Shown: positions 10,773 through 22,964, counted from the stretch's first letter. The stretch is 64,000 nt of DNA from Siphonodentalium dalli (GCA_032622095.1 CP136064.1:7991512-8055511), one strand, 5' to 3'. Program-made: numbers and translations. The notes: generated from the letters alone by a model not told the origin.

Positions 10773-11188
10773 GTATCGAGTATAACCGAATGGTGTGTCC
10801 AGCAGGTTCTCAGTAAATGTGTCGAGTATGACCGAATGGTGTGTCCAGCAGGTTCTCAGTAAATGTTTCGAGTATAACCGAATGGTGTGACCAGCAGGTT
10901 CTCAGTAAATGTGTCGAGTATAACCGAATGGTGTGTCCAGCAGGTTCTCAGTAAATATGTCGAGTATGACCGAATGGTGTGTCCATCAAGTTGTCAGTAA
11001 ATGCGTCGATTATAACCGAATGGTGTGTCCAGCAGGTTCTCAGTACATGTGTCGAGTATAACCGAATGGTGTGTCCAGCAGGTTGTCAGTAAATGTGTCG
11101 AGTATAACCGAATGGTGTGTCCAGCAGGTTCTCAGTAAATATGTCGAGTATAACTGAATGGTGTGTCCAGCAGGTTCTCAGTAAATGT
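10773..11188. repeat. 46-bp tandem repeat array, 9 units
   Basis: 416 bp is almost exactly nine units of 46 bp. Each unit reads GTGTCGAGTATAACCGAATG then GTGTGTCCAGCAGGTTCTCA then GTAAAT. Only scattered substitutions separate units, and there are no unique spacers. A minisatellite. Confidence 0.93.
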
Positions 11189-12380
11189 GCTTGTGGTGAT
11201 TGGTGGCCATTCCAAATTGCAGAACGTCATGCTGATGTAAACAAAATGTCAAATTATGGACGACACCAAACAAAGCGTCATGTCAAACACAATATGTCCT
11301 GAGTGCGCATCACATCTCAGACGACGCAGCACCGAAACAATTTTACTGACAATTTTGTATTCCGATGTGGCCGTTACTCTTATGCTAATAATTAAATATG
11401 GCATAAAGAACGACGCACGTTCTGCATATCATGCGCGTGGTCAACTCATCACATGGATAATATAAACACTTACTTTTCATTTCTAACAAACAATTAGGTG
11501 TATCAAGTGCGCACACCAAGTTTTTACCGTTTGCGTATTGCAAACATCAAGATATTCTCCCACAGCGATAAAATATGTTTATACTTTATCACGGTAATTT
11601 GGCATAGTATGTCATCATCAACCCTCTCATAGTCCAATAGTAATGTATTCAAAATGAGAGAGAACTCTAAAATGCCCGCTATTTCGTTAAATACCACTGT
11701 TACGAAATAACGGACATATCTAATGATTCACACCACAAAGAAACACATTTGTGGAATAATATAGAAAATATACTTGCGTGGGTGCACTAAACACTAATTG
11801 CATGTGTGTGACTTCCCCCAAACAAATATATGTTTAGGGTAAACATAAACAGCTTTATTCCTGATATGGAACTAATAAAGAGCGTTTATGCCATTGTTGT
11901 GTGATTAGCCAGTAGCATTGTGCTGTCTTCTGTAACACAATCAGGCTCTTGCTTAGGTAAAAATATAGTAGGTCTTTATGATAACATGTTGTTTACGTGA
12001 TGGTCATAGTATATATGAACGAAACTGTATGCGATTTAATGTTTTTCTGTTTACGGTGATTAGAACAAATATGAATATTTTCGACAATTAAGGCCGCACG
12101 TGCCTTTAATATAATATATTAACGATTTATTATTTTGTGTTAGTATCACATCATGGTGGTGATTTCCGGGTTTGCTGTGGACTATATACAACCCCACTAC
12201 ATCATATACTAATAATCTGTTCCGTGCATATTAATTACAGAACGATTATATGTTATTTAATATGATAAATATATATATATATGATTATATTACAATGGTG
12301 GCTGACAACCCTTGTGTCATAGATACACCACAAACTGATTTGTGTTGGGGGACCAGATAAGGAATTAAGGTTTGTGGTCG
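11189..12380. other. Non-coding stretch, 1.2 kb
   Basis: AT-rich DNA without a recognisable gene, RNA or repeat boundary on either strand. Confidence 0.5.
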
Positions 12381-12641
12381 TGCTTCTTGCTGGCTGGGGC
12401 GCCGAGGCCCCCTCCATAAGATTGTATGCGACTTAATAATTGAATCACCCGGGTCCCTTCCATGAGAATACCATGCAACTTGCTGACTGAGGCACCGGGG
12501 CCTAATCCGTGGGAGGGTCATGCGGCTTGATGGCTGGGACATCGGGGTTTCCGTCGTGGGAGTGGCGTGCGCCTTACAAGCTGGGTTATCGAGGTCTTCG
12601 CTGTGGGAGTGCCATGTGCCTTACTAACTGAGTCATCGGGA
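12381..12641. repeat. Decayed 47-bp tandem repeat, about 5.5 units
   Basis: GC-richer block in which a 47-bp unit recurs with many substitutions. Examples are TGATGGCTGGGACATCGGGG with CGTGGGAGTGGCGTGCGCCT, and TGCTGACTGAGGCACCGGGG with CGTGGGAGGGTCATGCGGCT. It is much older than the 46-bp array at 10773 and unrelated to it in sequence. Confidence 0.75.
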
Positions 12642-13004
12642 TGGGAACTTAAAATATTGCCAAGCATAGTGTGTACAGAGGAGACATTGCAACATAGCCC
12701 GTGTATTTTGCGTCCAGCAGTATTGCGTGAACGATTCTTGTGACAAATATGTTTTAAGCCGTGTTTTGCTCTTCTCCTTATCTGACTTTCTAAAAGGCCT
12801 CCGGTCAACCTGCCGGTGCATCACTTTAACTCGTTATTGTAATTCTGGTGTGCCAGGTTTGGTGTTCACCTCGTTTCGGCAACGTGTTACCTGTTAAACA
12901 CACACTTACCAAAAATTGGTTACACATAAAAACATATGTTTGGAGACGGACATCTGCTATACGTCTTTTGGGGCATACAGAATCTGTTATGAAATTTTAC
13001 GACA
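12642..13004. other. Non-coding stretch
   Basis: Nothing recognised. Confidence 0.5.
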
Positions 13005-13174
13005 CCCTGTGCCAATGCATTCTCTTGTATATGCGAGTCGCCCATAGGGAGCCTCGCACGTAGAAGAGAATGTATTAGCCTAACAAGATTTACCTTGACC
13101 TCGTAACCCAGTGCATTCTCTTATATATAAGGCTACCTATGGGAGACTCATATATAATAGAATGCATTGGCACA
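13005..13174. repeat. Palindromic hairpin cassette, subfamily with TTACCTTGACC spacer
   Basis: Starts CCCTGTGCCAATGCATTCTC and ends AATGCATTGGCACATGG, so the cassette has its own inverted ends. It holds two diverged copies of the 70-bp hairpin (13011-13080 and about 13111-13171) separated by AACAAGATTTACCTTGACC. The same spacer occurs in the cassette at 32249, defining a subfamily distinct from those in the MITEs. Confidence 0.75.
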
Positions 13175-14057
13175 TGGTCTGTACTGCACCACGCGTATTC
13201 CGCACCAACAGTTACACATCAGCAAAAATAATGAACAAATATTGTTTTAAAATACTCCCGTGTTTCATTTCCTGTGTGGTCCAAATATCTCTACGAATCG
13301 ATGTTAAATCATCGAAGTGTGCCTCTGAATTCTGGAATCAATCGCAGGACCATTTTATGAGCATTTATGTAAGAACATTTAAATTATATCCAGTCGCCAT
13401 TTTCAAAGTTCAAATTTGCATTTGGCCGGGTTGAGAAGATATCACGTGGCGTTTTCAGCCAATCACACGAGCCGATCAGTTCTGCCACTGTCACACATTC
13501 GTAGGATACACACGTAAAACACTTCCCGAGAGACAGTTCCTCGTGAGAGACCAATTAACCCCCGAAATGCTTGCAACCCCAAGATTGACCCCCTTGTGTT
13601 TAGTGTGCAGCGCAGCTCCCTTCATGAAAGAGTTAATACAATATTGCGGACCAATGCCACTTCAATATTTCACTTATATACTTATAATGTAAAATGACCA
13701 ATGAGGCATGCAAGTTATACGCTTGAAACTTGTCGTATATATAGTTAAACGGACGTAAGTCAAACAATGCTCTCCCGGAATCAAAACAAACAACATACTG
13801 TGACGTACATCACGAAGAATGTGTGTTTCCCGGGCTTGGAGTTAGCCGTTTGAACGGGAACAATAGTAGTTCGCATTACTATATAGTAACTTGTTCGCAA
13901 ATACCATACTCACATATAAATTCTCGCAGTATATTGCATGCAATTTCTGCTCTTTCAGGTAACATAAAGATTAACTCACAAGGCGGGTCGAGTGAAGTGA
14001 GGACTGTCGCTCATCTGATAGGATCGAATGCTATGAGAAACGTCCCACAAGGTTTGT
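13175..14057. other. Non-coding stretch
   Basis: No gene recognised; no repeat boundary seen. Confidence 0.5.
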
Positions 14058-14394
14058 TTAACCCTTTACCCAACAGAACGGCCCTGTGCCAATGCATTCT
14101 CTTATATATGCGAGTCCACCATAGGTCGCCTCGCATATATAAGACAATGCATTGGCTTAACACATTTTTTTAGGCCAATGCATTATCTTATATATGCGAG
14201 GCGACCTATGGTCGACTCGCATATATAAGAGAATGCATTGGCACAGGGCATAACTGTAACTATCACAATGTGGTCAAGGAGCCGGTTCCAATGATATCCA
14301 TATTTGTATGGTTCTATTGAGACAGACCGAAGATATTTTAGGCTGTTGAAGCTTTATTTGGCCGGTTTGGCCGTTTTGTTGGGTAAAGGGTTAA
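14058..14394. mobile_element. piggyBac-like MITE carrying the palindromic cassette (copy 1)
   Basis: Bounded by TTAA at both ends (14058-14061 and 14391-14394). The terminal inverted repeats are CCCTTTACCCAACAGAACGG on the left and CCGTTTTGTTGGGTAAAGGG on the right. A TTAA target with CCCTTT termini is the piggyBac-superfamily signature. The interior carries the inverted pair of 70-bp hairpins (14088-14156 and 14173-14243) and a flank containing GTGGTCAAGGAGCCGGTTCC. The copy at 16669 is in the opposite orientation. Non-coding. Confidence 0.85.
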
Positions 14395-14616
14395 CGATCA
14401 ACTGTATGATTTGACACTAAGAAGAAAAATCCATTCTAAATTAAATGAAAGTGTTCAACTTAGGAAGGAGTTTATTTTTTGCTGAGCAATGAATAGAATT
14501 ATAAAGAAGAACGAAAGCCAAAAAGTTACAGTAAAGGTCTTGTATTGTGTAGATGGATTTATTTTCATTTAAAAAATTTCACCAATACATGTGGGCTGCA
14601 TGGTGTGCGGATGAAT

Positions 14617-16588
14617 TCAAATTTGAAATCAAAGATGGCTGCTGGCAGCCATATTTTATAACGAATTTAAGAACTAATCGATAGCTCAAATCTAGAGGTC
14701 ATCCCGGAGATCCATATGAAGCTTGGTGACGATTGGATGAGGGATGTTTGCTGTAAGGTGTGCCGAAGGATTTAGTCATGCATTCGTAAAACCCAAGATG
14801 GCCGCCGGCAGCTATGTTTTTCAACAGATTTCGGAAATAATCGATGGCTCCCATTTGGAGGCCACACCGAAGATCCGTGTGAAGTTTGGTGACGATCAGA
14901 TGAGGGGATGACGTCGTGTCATTTTTTGTCGATGTTCGATGTCCATAAGAGTTATAATGAACCAAAGACGGACGCTTTGGTCGTATATAGACTATATCTG
15001 ATTTTGTGACATCACCAATTAATATATAATACGACGCTGGTATTTTGAATTTTTGCGAGCGCTTTTGTCGTACAGTAGATCGATGGGCTTAAAGCATTAA
15101 TGTCGTAATCGGAAATAAACATGTGTGTCTGTCAGGGGGAGTTACTATCGGAATTATGCACAGTGAAGTTCATTCGTAGCGGCGGTTGAGAACATAATTG
15201 TGACATGTTAAGGACTGTCAAATATTTTCATTGGAGTTGCCTAAAATATAAATCGTGCGTGCAATGAGAAAATCAAATTTTAAATCAAAGATGGCTGCTG
15301 GCAGCCATATTTTATAACGAATTTAAGAACTAATCGATGGCTCAATTCTAGAGGTCATCCCGGAGATCCATATGAAGCTTGGTGACGATTGGATGAGGGT
15401 TGTTTGCTGTAAGGTGTGCCGAAGGATTTAGTCATGCATTCGTAAAACCCAAGATGGCCGCCGGCAGCTATGTTTTTCAACAGATTTCGGAAATAATCGA
15501 TGGCTCCCATTTGGAGGCCACACCGAAGATCCGTGTGAAGTTTGGTGACGATCAGATGAGGGGATGACGTCGTGTCATTTTTTGTCGATGTTCGATGTCC
15601 ATAAGAGTTATAATGAACCAAAGACGGACGCTTTGGGTCGTATATAGACTATATCTGATTTTGTGACATCACCAATTATTATATAATACGACGCTGGTAT
15701 TTTGAATTTTTGCGAGCGCTTTTGTCGCACAGTAGATCGGTGGGCTTAAAGCATTAATGTCGTAATCGGAAATAAACATGTGTGTCTGTCAGGGGGAGTT
15801 ACTATCGGAATTATGCACAGTGAAGTTCATTCGTAGCGGCGGTTGAGAACATAATTGTGACATATTAAGGACTGTCAAATATTTGCATTGGTGTTGCCTA
15901 AAATATAAATCGTGCGTGCAATGAGAAAATCAAATTTGAAATCAATGATGGCTGCTGGCAGCCATATTTTATAACGAATTTAAGAACTAATCGATGGCTC
16001 AATTCTAGAGGTCATCCCGGAGATCCATATGAAGCTTGGTGACGATTGGATGAGGGATGTTGCCTGTAATGTGTGCCGAAGGATTTAGTCATGCATTCGT
16101 AAAACCCAATATGGCCGCCGGCAGCTATGTTTTTCAACAGATTTCGGAAATAATCGATGGCTCCCATTTGGAGGCCACACCGAAGATCCGTGTGAAGTTT
16201 GGTGACGATCAGATGAGGGGATGACGTCGTGTCATTTTTTATCGATGTTCGATGTCCATTAGAGTTATAATGAACCAAAGACGGACGCTTTGGGTCGTAT
16301 ATAGACTATATCTGATTTTGTGACATCACCAATTATTATATAATACGACGCTGGTATTTTGAATTTTTGCGAGTGCTTTTGTCGCACAGTAGATCGGTGG
16401 GCTTAAAGCATTAATGTCGTAATCGGAAATAAACATGTGTGTCTGTCAGGGGGAGTTACTATCGGAATTATGCACAGTGAAGTTCATTCGTAGCGGCGGT
16501 TGAGAACATAATTGTGACATATTAAGGACTGTCAAATATTTGCATTGGAGTTGCCTATAATATAAATCGTGCGTGCAATGAGAAAATC
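14617..16588. repeat. 657-bp tandem repeat, exactly three units
   Basis: Units start at 14617, 15273 and 15930 (periods 656 and 657 bp) and end at 16588. Landmarks in each are AGATGGCTGCTGGCAGCCAT, GAAGCTTGGTGACGATTGGA, ACCAAAGACGGACGCTTTGG and GGGCTTAAAGCATTAATGTC. Differences are few, so the triplication is recent. Each unit contains two older subrepeats of about 150-180 bp, both of the form GATGGC-GC-GGCAGC ... AATCGATGGCTC ... TTGGTGACGAT. An 88-codon minus-strand frame recurs in each unit only because the DNA is copied. Confidence 0.93.
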
Positions 16589-16668
16589 TCAATCACTCTG
16601 GCAGGGCGGGAGACAATACTGGAATTGAAATCGAAATTCGTGACGCATGCAACGTTATTATATGGCGT

Positions 16669-17068
16669 TTAACCCTTTACCCAACAAAGCGGCCAAAATC
16701 GGCCAAATAAAGCTTCAACAGCCTAAAATATCTTCGGTCTGTCTCAATAGAACCATACAAATATGGGTATCATTGGAACCGGCTCCTTGACCACATTGTG
16801 ATAGTTACAGTTATGCCCTGTGCCAATGCATTCTCTTATATGTGCGAGTCGACCATAGGTCGCCTCGCATATATAAGAGAATGCATTGGCCTAAAAAAAA
16901 TCTTTTTTTAACACTTTTTACCATTTTTTCTTACATTCTTTAACAAGTTTATAATTTTTAATGTGTTAAGCCAATGCATTCTCTTATATATGCGAGGCGA
17001 CCTATGGTCGACTCGCATATATAAGAGAATGCATTGGCACAGTGCCCTTCTTCTGGGTAAAGGGTTAA
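16669..17068. mobile_element. piggyBac-like MITE carrying the palindromic cassette (copy 2, inverted)
   Basis: TTAA at 16669-16672 and 17065-17068. Left end CCCTTTACCCAACAAAGCGG, right end CTGGGTAAAGGG. The right terminal repeat is shortened relative to copy 1. It carries GGAACCGGCTCCTTGACCAC, the inverse of copy 1, then the hairpin pair at 16822-16891 and 16970-17039. Its right TTAA is also the left TTAA of the next element. Confidence 0.85.
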
Positions 17069-17422
17069 AGGGGTACTGTACACTAAATCCGACCATTTAT
17101 GGGAGCATCTCCTTTTATACTCAGCAGAATACTCTACAACAAATGAATGCATTTAAGCCATTGATTAGTGCAAAATACACTTGTGTGTTCTATGAGTGAT
17201 GTAATCAACATGGCAATTATAATGAAAAGGAATATATGACTCCAGCCATTATTCATTTTCATGATATTTACCATGTTGTTTGCATCGTTCGTAGAGCGCA
17301 CACGTGTATTGTGCACTAATCCATGCATGGCTTAAATTCATTCATTTGTTGCATATAGTCTGTTGAGTATAAAAGGAGATGGTCCCATGAATGGCCGGAT
17401 TTAGTGTACAGTACCCCTTTAA
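17065..17422. mobile_element. TTAA foldback MITE, copy 1
   Basis: TTAA at 17065-17068 and 17419-17422. The ends AGGGGTACTGTACACTAAAT and ATTTAGTGTACAGTACCCCT are inverse, and the inverted match continues for about 165 bp per arm (CATCTCCTTTTATACTC / GAGTATAAAAGGAGATG, CAACAAATGAATG / CATTCATTTGTTG). It is a nearly full-length hairpin. It abuts the piggyBac-like MITE and shares one TTAA with it. A second copy follows the Toll-like receptor at 29950. Confidence 0.9.
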
Positions 17423-18190
17423 ATTATCCTAATATATTACATAGTACATACGTGAATCTGATAATCCTTAGATATCCTTCCATTTTCATGAATCGACAGG
17501 GAACACTTGCTTATGAACAAAGCAGAAGATACATTCAGGTTATCGCGAATTCGGTCGATGGTGACAGCTACATGATGACGTTGTTCGCCGAGTTTCATTG
17601 AAATCGACACGATGACATGTTATGAATGAAATGAACATGTTGAAATCGACAAGCTTCTTCGTATAGTTCACATCTCAATCCGATTGCGCACACAGCGTCA
17701 ATAATATAATGGTTAACTTCAGTAAAATACTCCCCTCTCGACAAGAACCAACAGTCTTGATTTTTGAATACTTTTAGTTTGATGTTGGGAGTTTATATTC
17801 TATAATAATTTGTACAAAAGGAACGGCTTTTAAAGTTTTTTTTTTTTTTAGGTTTTAAGTCTGAGTTGAGAGCTCGTAGATTTCTCACATGAGCTGAAGT
17901 TTGATTAACCTAATTTATACACGAAATTGCTAGCTACAGGACCAACTCTTTCGATGAACCATTGTGCATGTCTAGAGTGAAATTAATCATAATTACATCA
18001 CGATATAAGGCCTAAGTGAATCTTATTTTATGGGAATACGCATCTATGAAGTTATTTTTATAGGATAAACAAGACACATGCAGATATATCCTAGCTTATG
18101 TGTGTGGTTTAGCTGCGGTTCATTAATTACGTAATTAATTAATAGCGTATGGTCATATCATTAACGGAACAAATTGGCCAAGGGGTTGCT
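17423..18190. repeat. Diverged third copy of the 45.5-47.9 kb repeat
   Basis: Ordered matches to 46300-46900 and 47340-47890: a TGATAATCC near the left, CTTATGAACAAAGCAGAA, TTTCATTGAAATCGACACG, AATGAAATGAACATG, CCCCTCTCGACAAG, AAGTGAATCTTATTTTATGG, and ending with AGCGTATGGTCATAT. The 657-bp array just upstream also matches the start of the 45.5-kb copy, so the two regions are relatives. No coding function seen. Confidence 0.65.
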
Positions 18191-18796
18191 TCTTTAATCT
18201 GAAACCTATCGATGTTTTATCGATCACGGTGTTATCGTTAGACACCCTTTCGCATAAAGAACTACGACAGATAATTATTACCAATCGCTGTTTGTAGTCG
18301 GACGGTCTAACAAGCTTTTCACAGAAACGACGACTACGATTCCATTTGTGAGACGATCGTGCTTGTCACTCGCAGTAAGCGATTACGGATCTTCGTGTCG
18401 TGATTATTTTGTACTTAATTCTGTTAGCAGGTTATAGTTAGCGCTTTGTGTTTCGCAAAATTATCGTGTTTCGGGATGACGAATGACACGTTTTTCACTA
18501 ATAGATACAAATTAAGGCCACATGGAAATCACAGTTTGGGGATTAGATCTCATAGTCTTCTCCCGCACCAAGCAGCCGAGAAACGATCGAGAACGTATTA
18601 CTTTCTGGTGTCTTTGTGGGTTTTGTTGAAAATCGAAAACCGTAATCATAGCAACGGATAAGGAAAAACGAACGACAGCAAATAGAAAGAACACAATATC
18701 TAATGACGTAGTACCCTTTTCGTAATAATTACCTGTTGTCGTTCACTATGAGAAAGGTGTCGATTAGCATTTCTGTTTTATGTTTTATCATTTCAG
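18191..18796. other. Region upstream of the TNF-like exon
   Basis: No convincing upstream exon was found. A candidate splice donor (GCA|GTAAGC at 18375) is visible, but no reading frame encoding the missing N-terminal part of the ligand could be tied to it. The last 60 bp, GTTTTATGTTTTATCATTTC then AG, form a plausible acceptor for the exon that follows. Confidence 0.4.
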
Positions 18797-19218
18797 TTCC
18801 CGGTCGACAGTATCCTATATCCGACTGGATACACGAGCAGGACATCGCATTCACCAACAATGTTATTTATAGAAGCGGAAGAATGGTTGTACCGGAGAAC
18901 GGACTATATTTTGTCTACAGTCACATCTCATTCTTTGAAGTATATCACACTACGAGCGAATCGGCCCGATCGCTATCCCAGAGCATCTCACACTATTTAT
19001 ACAGATATAACATAATATATGAACGAGGAGGAGAGGAGCTTCTCACACAGGCGTCAATCACCAAATGTGACGTCACACGCTCGTTCGGGGAGTATTCCAG
19101 TTACATCGGCGCAGTATTTCATCTACGTCAAGGCGATGAATTATTTGTGAAAGTGTCAAATCTAACAATTCTGTCTAGAGATCCCCGGCAGAATTACTTC
19201 GGTCTTTTTAAATTATAG
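18797..19218 (+). CDS. TNF-superfamily ligand, TNF-homology-domain exon (probably terminal)
   Basis: Encodes about 140 residues of a TNF homology domain, the receptor-binding trimer-forming beta-jellyroll. Recognisable parts are ISDWIHEQDIAF, the GRMVVPENGLYFVYSHISF strand pair, SSYIGAVFHLRQGDELFVKV, and the C-terminal NYFGLFKL typical of TNF ligands, then TAG at 19216-19218. The A strand with the usual AHL-like motif is absent. The frame is open upstream to an ATG at 18736 or 18748 (MRKVSISISVLCFIISVPG), which could be a signal sequence. TTTCATTTCAG at 18786-18796 is an equally good acceptor, and the missing A strand favours an upstream exon. Known members signal to TNF receptors in apoptosis and immunity; the specific ligand cannot be named. 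Confidence 0.82.
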
Positions 19219-20256
19219 CTATTTGTGAATCATTTTTGGGACCTTGTGCAATTGGAGTTTCCCTTGATGATACTGGGAAAATGAACTGTCGCTGACAGTT
19301 ACTGACGATGATAATTCTTGGACCCGAGAAGGTGTTCCGTCCTCTTCGAGGGTGTCCATATGTTCCAGTTGCAACATCTACCATATCTCACAAAAATCCG
19401 TTTTAGTGATCAATGTTTACATATTCTCACAAAATTCTCACAGCGATACCAAGTATAAGATATACAGGCAATTGCCGAAAATATATCTCTTAATATTTCC
19501 AGGACTTTTTGAACGGCGAACATGTGACTAGCGAGTTCTTACTTCAATATGGAGCACGGGTAGCTAGTTATCGATATAAAAAAAAATTCAATCTTCACGC
19601 AAGTCCCTGTTTGCGACACGATGTGATCGCTCACACCATTATCGATAAGATGTCATGCATGTTTTGAACAAACTAATCCGTTTAAAATACTAACGTTAAA
19701 TTGTAAATTGGGCAAAACTTCAGCGATATCGTGGTTCCATTTCAGTCAGAAATTTGTAGTTCGTGTTGATACATGTATACATGAAAATAACCGCCAATTC
19801 AGATTTGATCGAATTGCGAATTGTCAAAACCCTTTCAAGTTTATTTTCTATATTGTTCCAGAAATTCGTCTCATTGTGTTGTGAGTCTTTAGACATGTCC
19901 TGTTTTTTTGTGCAAAAGTTGTTATTTAACAAAATACCGGGCATCTTAGAGATATATCTCATTTTGAAAAGGTAAACACGAGTGTTAATGCCATACTATG
20001 TCAATGTTTACAAGCTACAAGTCCAAGGCTACAAGCGAAACGTCTGTTTAGATTTAACGAAACGTCTAACGCCGTCAAGTACAACTATAATTCTATGTTC
20101 GCCGTCACGTGCTGAGGTTCGAATCCAACCATATCCGATAATGTGCCTTATATCAACAACACACAAAAAGAGCTTTTTAAAGATGAACGTTTGTGGGTGA
20201 GCATCAATGGTCAAATTTAAAATGTTCAACCTGCTCTCAGATCATGCGATCTTGAT
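19219..20256. other. TNF 3' flank and non-coding DNA
   Basis: No gene. No canonical AATAAA was found in the first few hundred bases after the TNF stop. The motif GGTTCGAATCC at 20116-20126 resembles a pol III B box but lacks a folding partner. Confidence 0.45.
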
Positions 20257-20723
20257 ATATGTGACCCGCCATATCAAATCCAGTCCGAAGTCGGGATTTT
20301 TTTACCCTGTGCCAATGCATTCTCTTATATATGCGAGTCGACCATAGGTCGCCTCGCATATATAAGAGAATGCATTGGCCTAACAATTTTTAATCATTTT
20401 TTTGAAAATAAATGTTTCTTACAATTTTTAGGACATAAAATAAAAAAACATCCATTACCCTGCAGGGAGCCCCACACATATATAGAAGCATATAGAAGAG
20501 TGTCGTCTGCTCATGTTTGTCTGGGGCTCTGTATGGGTGAAATTATAAAATTGTTAAAGAATACAAGAAAAAATTATTAAAATTGTAAAAAATTGTTAGG
20601 CCAATGCATTCTCTTATATATGCGAGGCGACCTATGGTCGACTCGCATATATAAGAGAATGCATTGGCACAGGGTAAAAAAAATCCCGACTTCCGACTGG
20701 ATTTGATATGGCGGGTCACATAT
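20257..20723. mobile_element. Palindrome-bearing MITE, family A, copy 2 (best preserved)
   Basis: 467 bp. The ends ATATGTGACCCGCCATATCA and TGATATGGCGGGTCACATAT are inverse. The inverted repeat continues through AAGTCGGGATTTTTTTACCC and the hairpin, about 125 bp per arm. Hairpins are at 20311-20380 and 20599-20669. The interior has an imperfect hairpin from GGAGCCCCACACATATATAG to GTCTGGGGCTCTGTATGGG. Non-coding. The terminal motif does not match a superfamily I can name. Confidence 0.88.
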
Positions 20724-21096
20724 GTTGAAATTTTGTCAATAAAAAAAAACATACACCCCTATGCATGGTTTCCACCTTTAATTTTTTTGTTTTCATAAGT
20801 TCCGTGCTGAACATTACTAACAGGTCACGAGTGAACACCCCAGTTAAGTTGCATACTTCGTGTTCATGTTAAGTAAATCCCTACGTTATCAGTATTGTTT
20901 GCTTTATATGTTAATCGACTGTTATTTGAGTTGTATATATTACTAATAAAATATTAACAAACTGTTTCAGTATTATGAACCCCGCCCCTCCCCGATTGTA
21001 CAAACTGCACGCTACGTCAAATAAGAACTCTGGAAATAACGTCACTCCTAGATATTATCAAATAGTTTAATACACGCAGCTTTGGTTGTTTCACAT
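20724..21096. other. Non-coding stretch
   Basis: Nothing recognised. Confidence 0.5.
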
Positions 21097-21270
21097 TATA
21101 CAGTTGTCGCCCGCTGTCGAGGGAGAAATTCAGATTTGTCACCCGCTGGATAACGGATTGTATCCGAGGAGCGCAGCTCCGAGGGAGACATTCCGTTGGG
21201 AGCGGATGACAAATCACAATGTCTCCCGAAAAGAAGGGCAACAATTGTTTTGTTATCCGATTATCAAAGA
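21097..21270. repeat. Hairpin repeat family C (TCGCCCGC), copy 1
   Basis: Imperfect foldback: CAGTTGTCGCCCGCTGTCG, ATTTGTCACCCGCTGGATAA and the inverse half TTGGGAGCGGATGACAAAT, CAACAATTGTTTTGTTATCC. It matches the copy at 23491 in layout and ends. Non-coding. Confidence 0.7.
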
Positions 21271-22964
21271 CCAATTCATTGCCATCCACACGCATGGTGC
21301 ATCACTGAGTCATAGCAAGTTTTACGTAATTATTTTGTACTTAGTTATAATTGTATCAGGTCATCATCGTCAGTGGTATAATCGATGATTGCATGCAAAG
21401 CCTCGTGCCCATGCTTGACTCCTGAAAATCGTAACTGTATACGGGTATAGAAAAACATCAATTCACAGACAACACCAACACAAATTCAAGACACGTTGTA
21501 CCTAGATCATGCCATGAAACTCTACTATATGGCTAAAGCCCGTAGAGATCATATTCCGCTAGTAGTAAACATTGGAACTTTTTGAAGTTTTGACAGGGAA
21601 CCTTATACAGTTAATAAAATAACGCGGGGAATATAAGTATTAGTTTTTATCTGTTCCGTAATAATGTACTTTACTGTAGGTGAAGATCCTAACTCGAAAT
21701 TTCACGATTTAAGTGATTTTGTGAGCGATTTTGCTTCGCGTCGCGTAAAATTATGGAATTTTTCCTGGGTAATTAATTCAATACTTTTTTTTGCACACTT
21801 AATCTTTCTTTGTCATTTCAATCCATGCATTTCACACCGTGTAAGCGAGAACCTGTGTACTGGTAGATGAAGTAGTCCTAGTTCTATTTGTGTACATGTA
21901 CACTGTTAAATTGTTTATTGTGTATTCATATGTGATTTGTTCTCATGCGCCTTTTATTCTTTCTTCGAACAATTATCAACTGGTGTAAGAATAAACTGCT
22001 TTGGTCTGCTGATAGTTGATTATTTGTTTTGTCTGGCCTAAGCTGACACGACTCATAGTGAATTTTCAATTACAAGAGTACTGATGAGCGCGCGTTCATT
22101 ATCAGTAATCATGTTGTGATCACAGTAATCTGCGACACGTGACTTCACACAGATCTGTATACATATCTACAGCAATGTAAATGCACCCTAACACATAGCT
22201 TGACGGTCTATGGGGTGTACTGACAAAATAATGCCAATCAAATTGGAAATTCTGAGGTCTCGAGCAGAATTATGATCCCGAGTATATACAGTACAGATTG
22301 TGCTCCAACATGCAAAAACAAGATTATAAATAGTGAGATTAGAGAATAAAGAACCTTCTGAATAAAGAACTTTCGGGATACAGAAAATAAAGAATTCTCA
22401 CACAATATCTATGTCTGATTTTGTCACATTTTTATTTACCGTGAATATTGGAAATCGGTCTCAGATTTTACAATTTACGGCAATCTGTTGACGATGGCAG
22501 GGGGGCATAACTATGTATTAGCTACATATAACAGCACCTCTTCATGATTCATGCATTTATTACTATAAATACGTCATTAGCAAAGACATTTTGGCTAAAT
22601 TGTAGAAGTTTTAAAACTGGTTTAACTTCGATTAAAACGGAAATGGAAGTTATAAATAACATCCGCTGGCATTACAAAATTAGGATGGCCGCTTGCCAAC
22701 CAAACGGACAAACTACTAAATACATTGGCTGGCTATGATCGGACATTTGTAAGACCATTACAATTCACCAATAAAACTAATGATATGTCTATATTGCAAC
22801 AAGTATCGTTCACGGTATAGTTTAAGATTGGCCGTATCTTGAGGCGGCAAACCGATTTCGTGAATTGAGTTTGTTACTATAAATAGAAAAATTACAGTAT
22901 CGGAGAAGAATATTTCGAGTTTAACGAATGGTTGTCAAAACACGGGATGCAAAGAGCAATGATA
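21271..22964. other. Non-coding stretch, 1.7 kb
   Basis: AT-rich DNA. No protein family, RNA or repeat boundary recognised. Confidence 0.5.

Noticed and set aside
10773-11188. Regular 46-bp repeats (and 37-bp repeats at 41082) considered as CRISPR-like.
   Set aside because: Units are directly adjacent with no unique spacers, and the DNA is animal; these are minisatellites.
14699-16278. An 88-residue minus-strand frame conserved in three copies.
   Set aside because: It is conserved because the 657-bp DNA unit was recently triplicated; no start context, domain or codon-level constraint is visible.
20116-20126. GGTTCGAATCC, a match to the pol III B box, as a tRNA or SINE.
   Set aside because: The T-arm stem does not pair, no A box at the right distance, and no cloverleaf forms.
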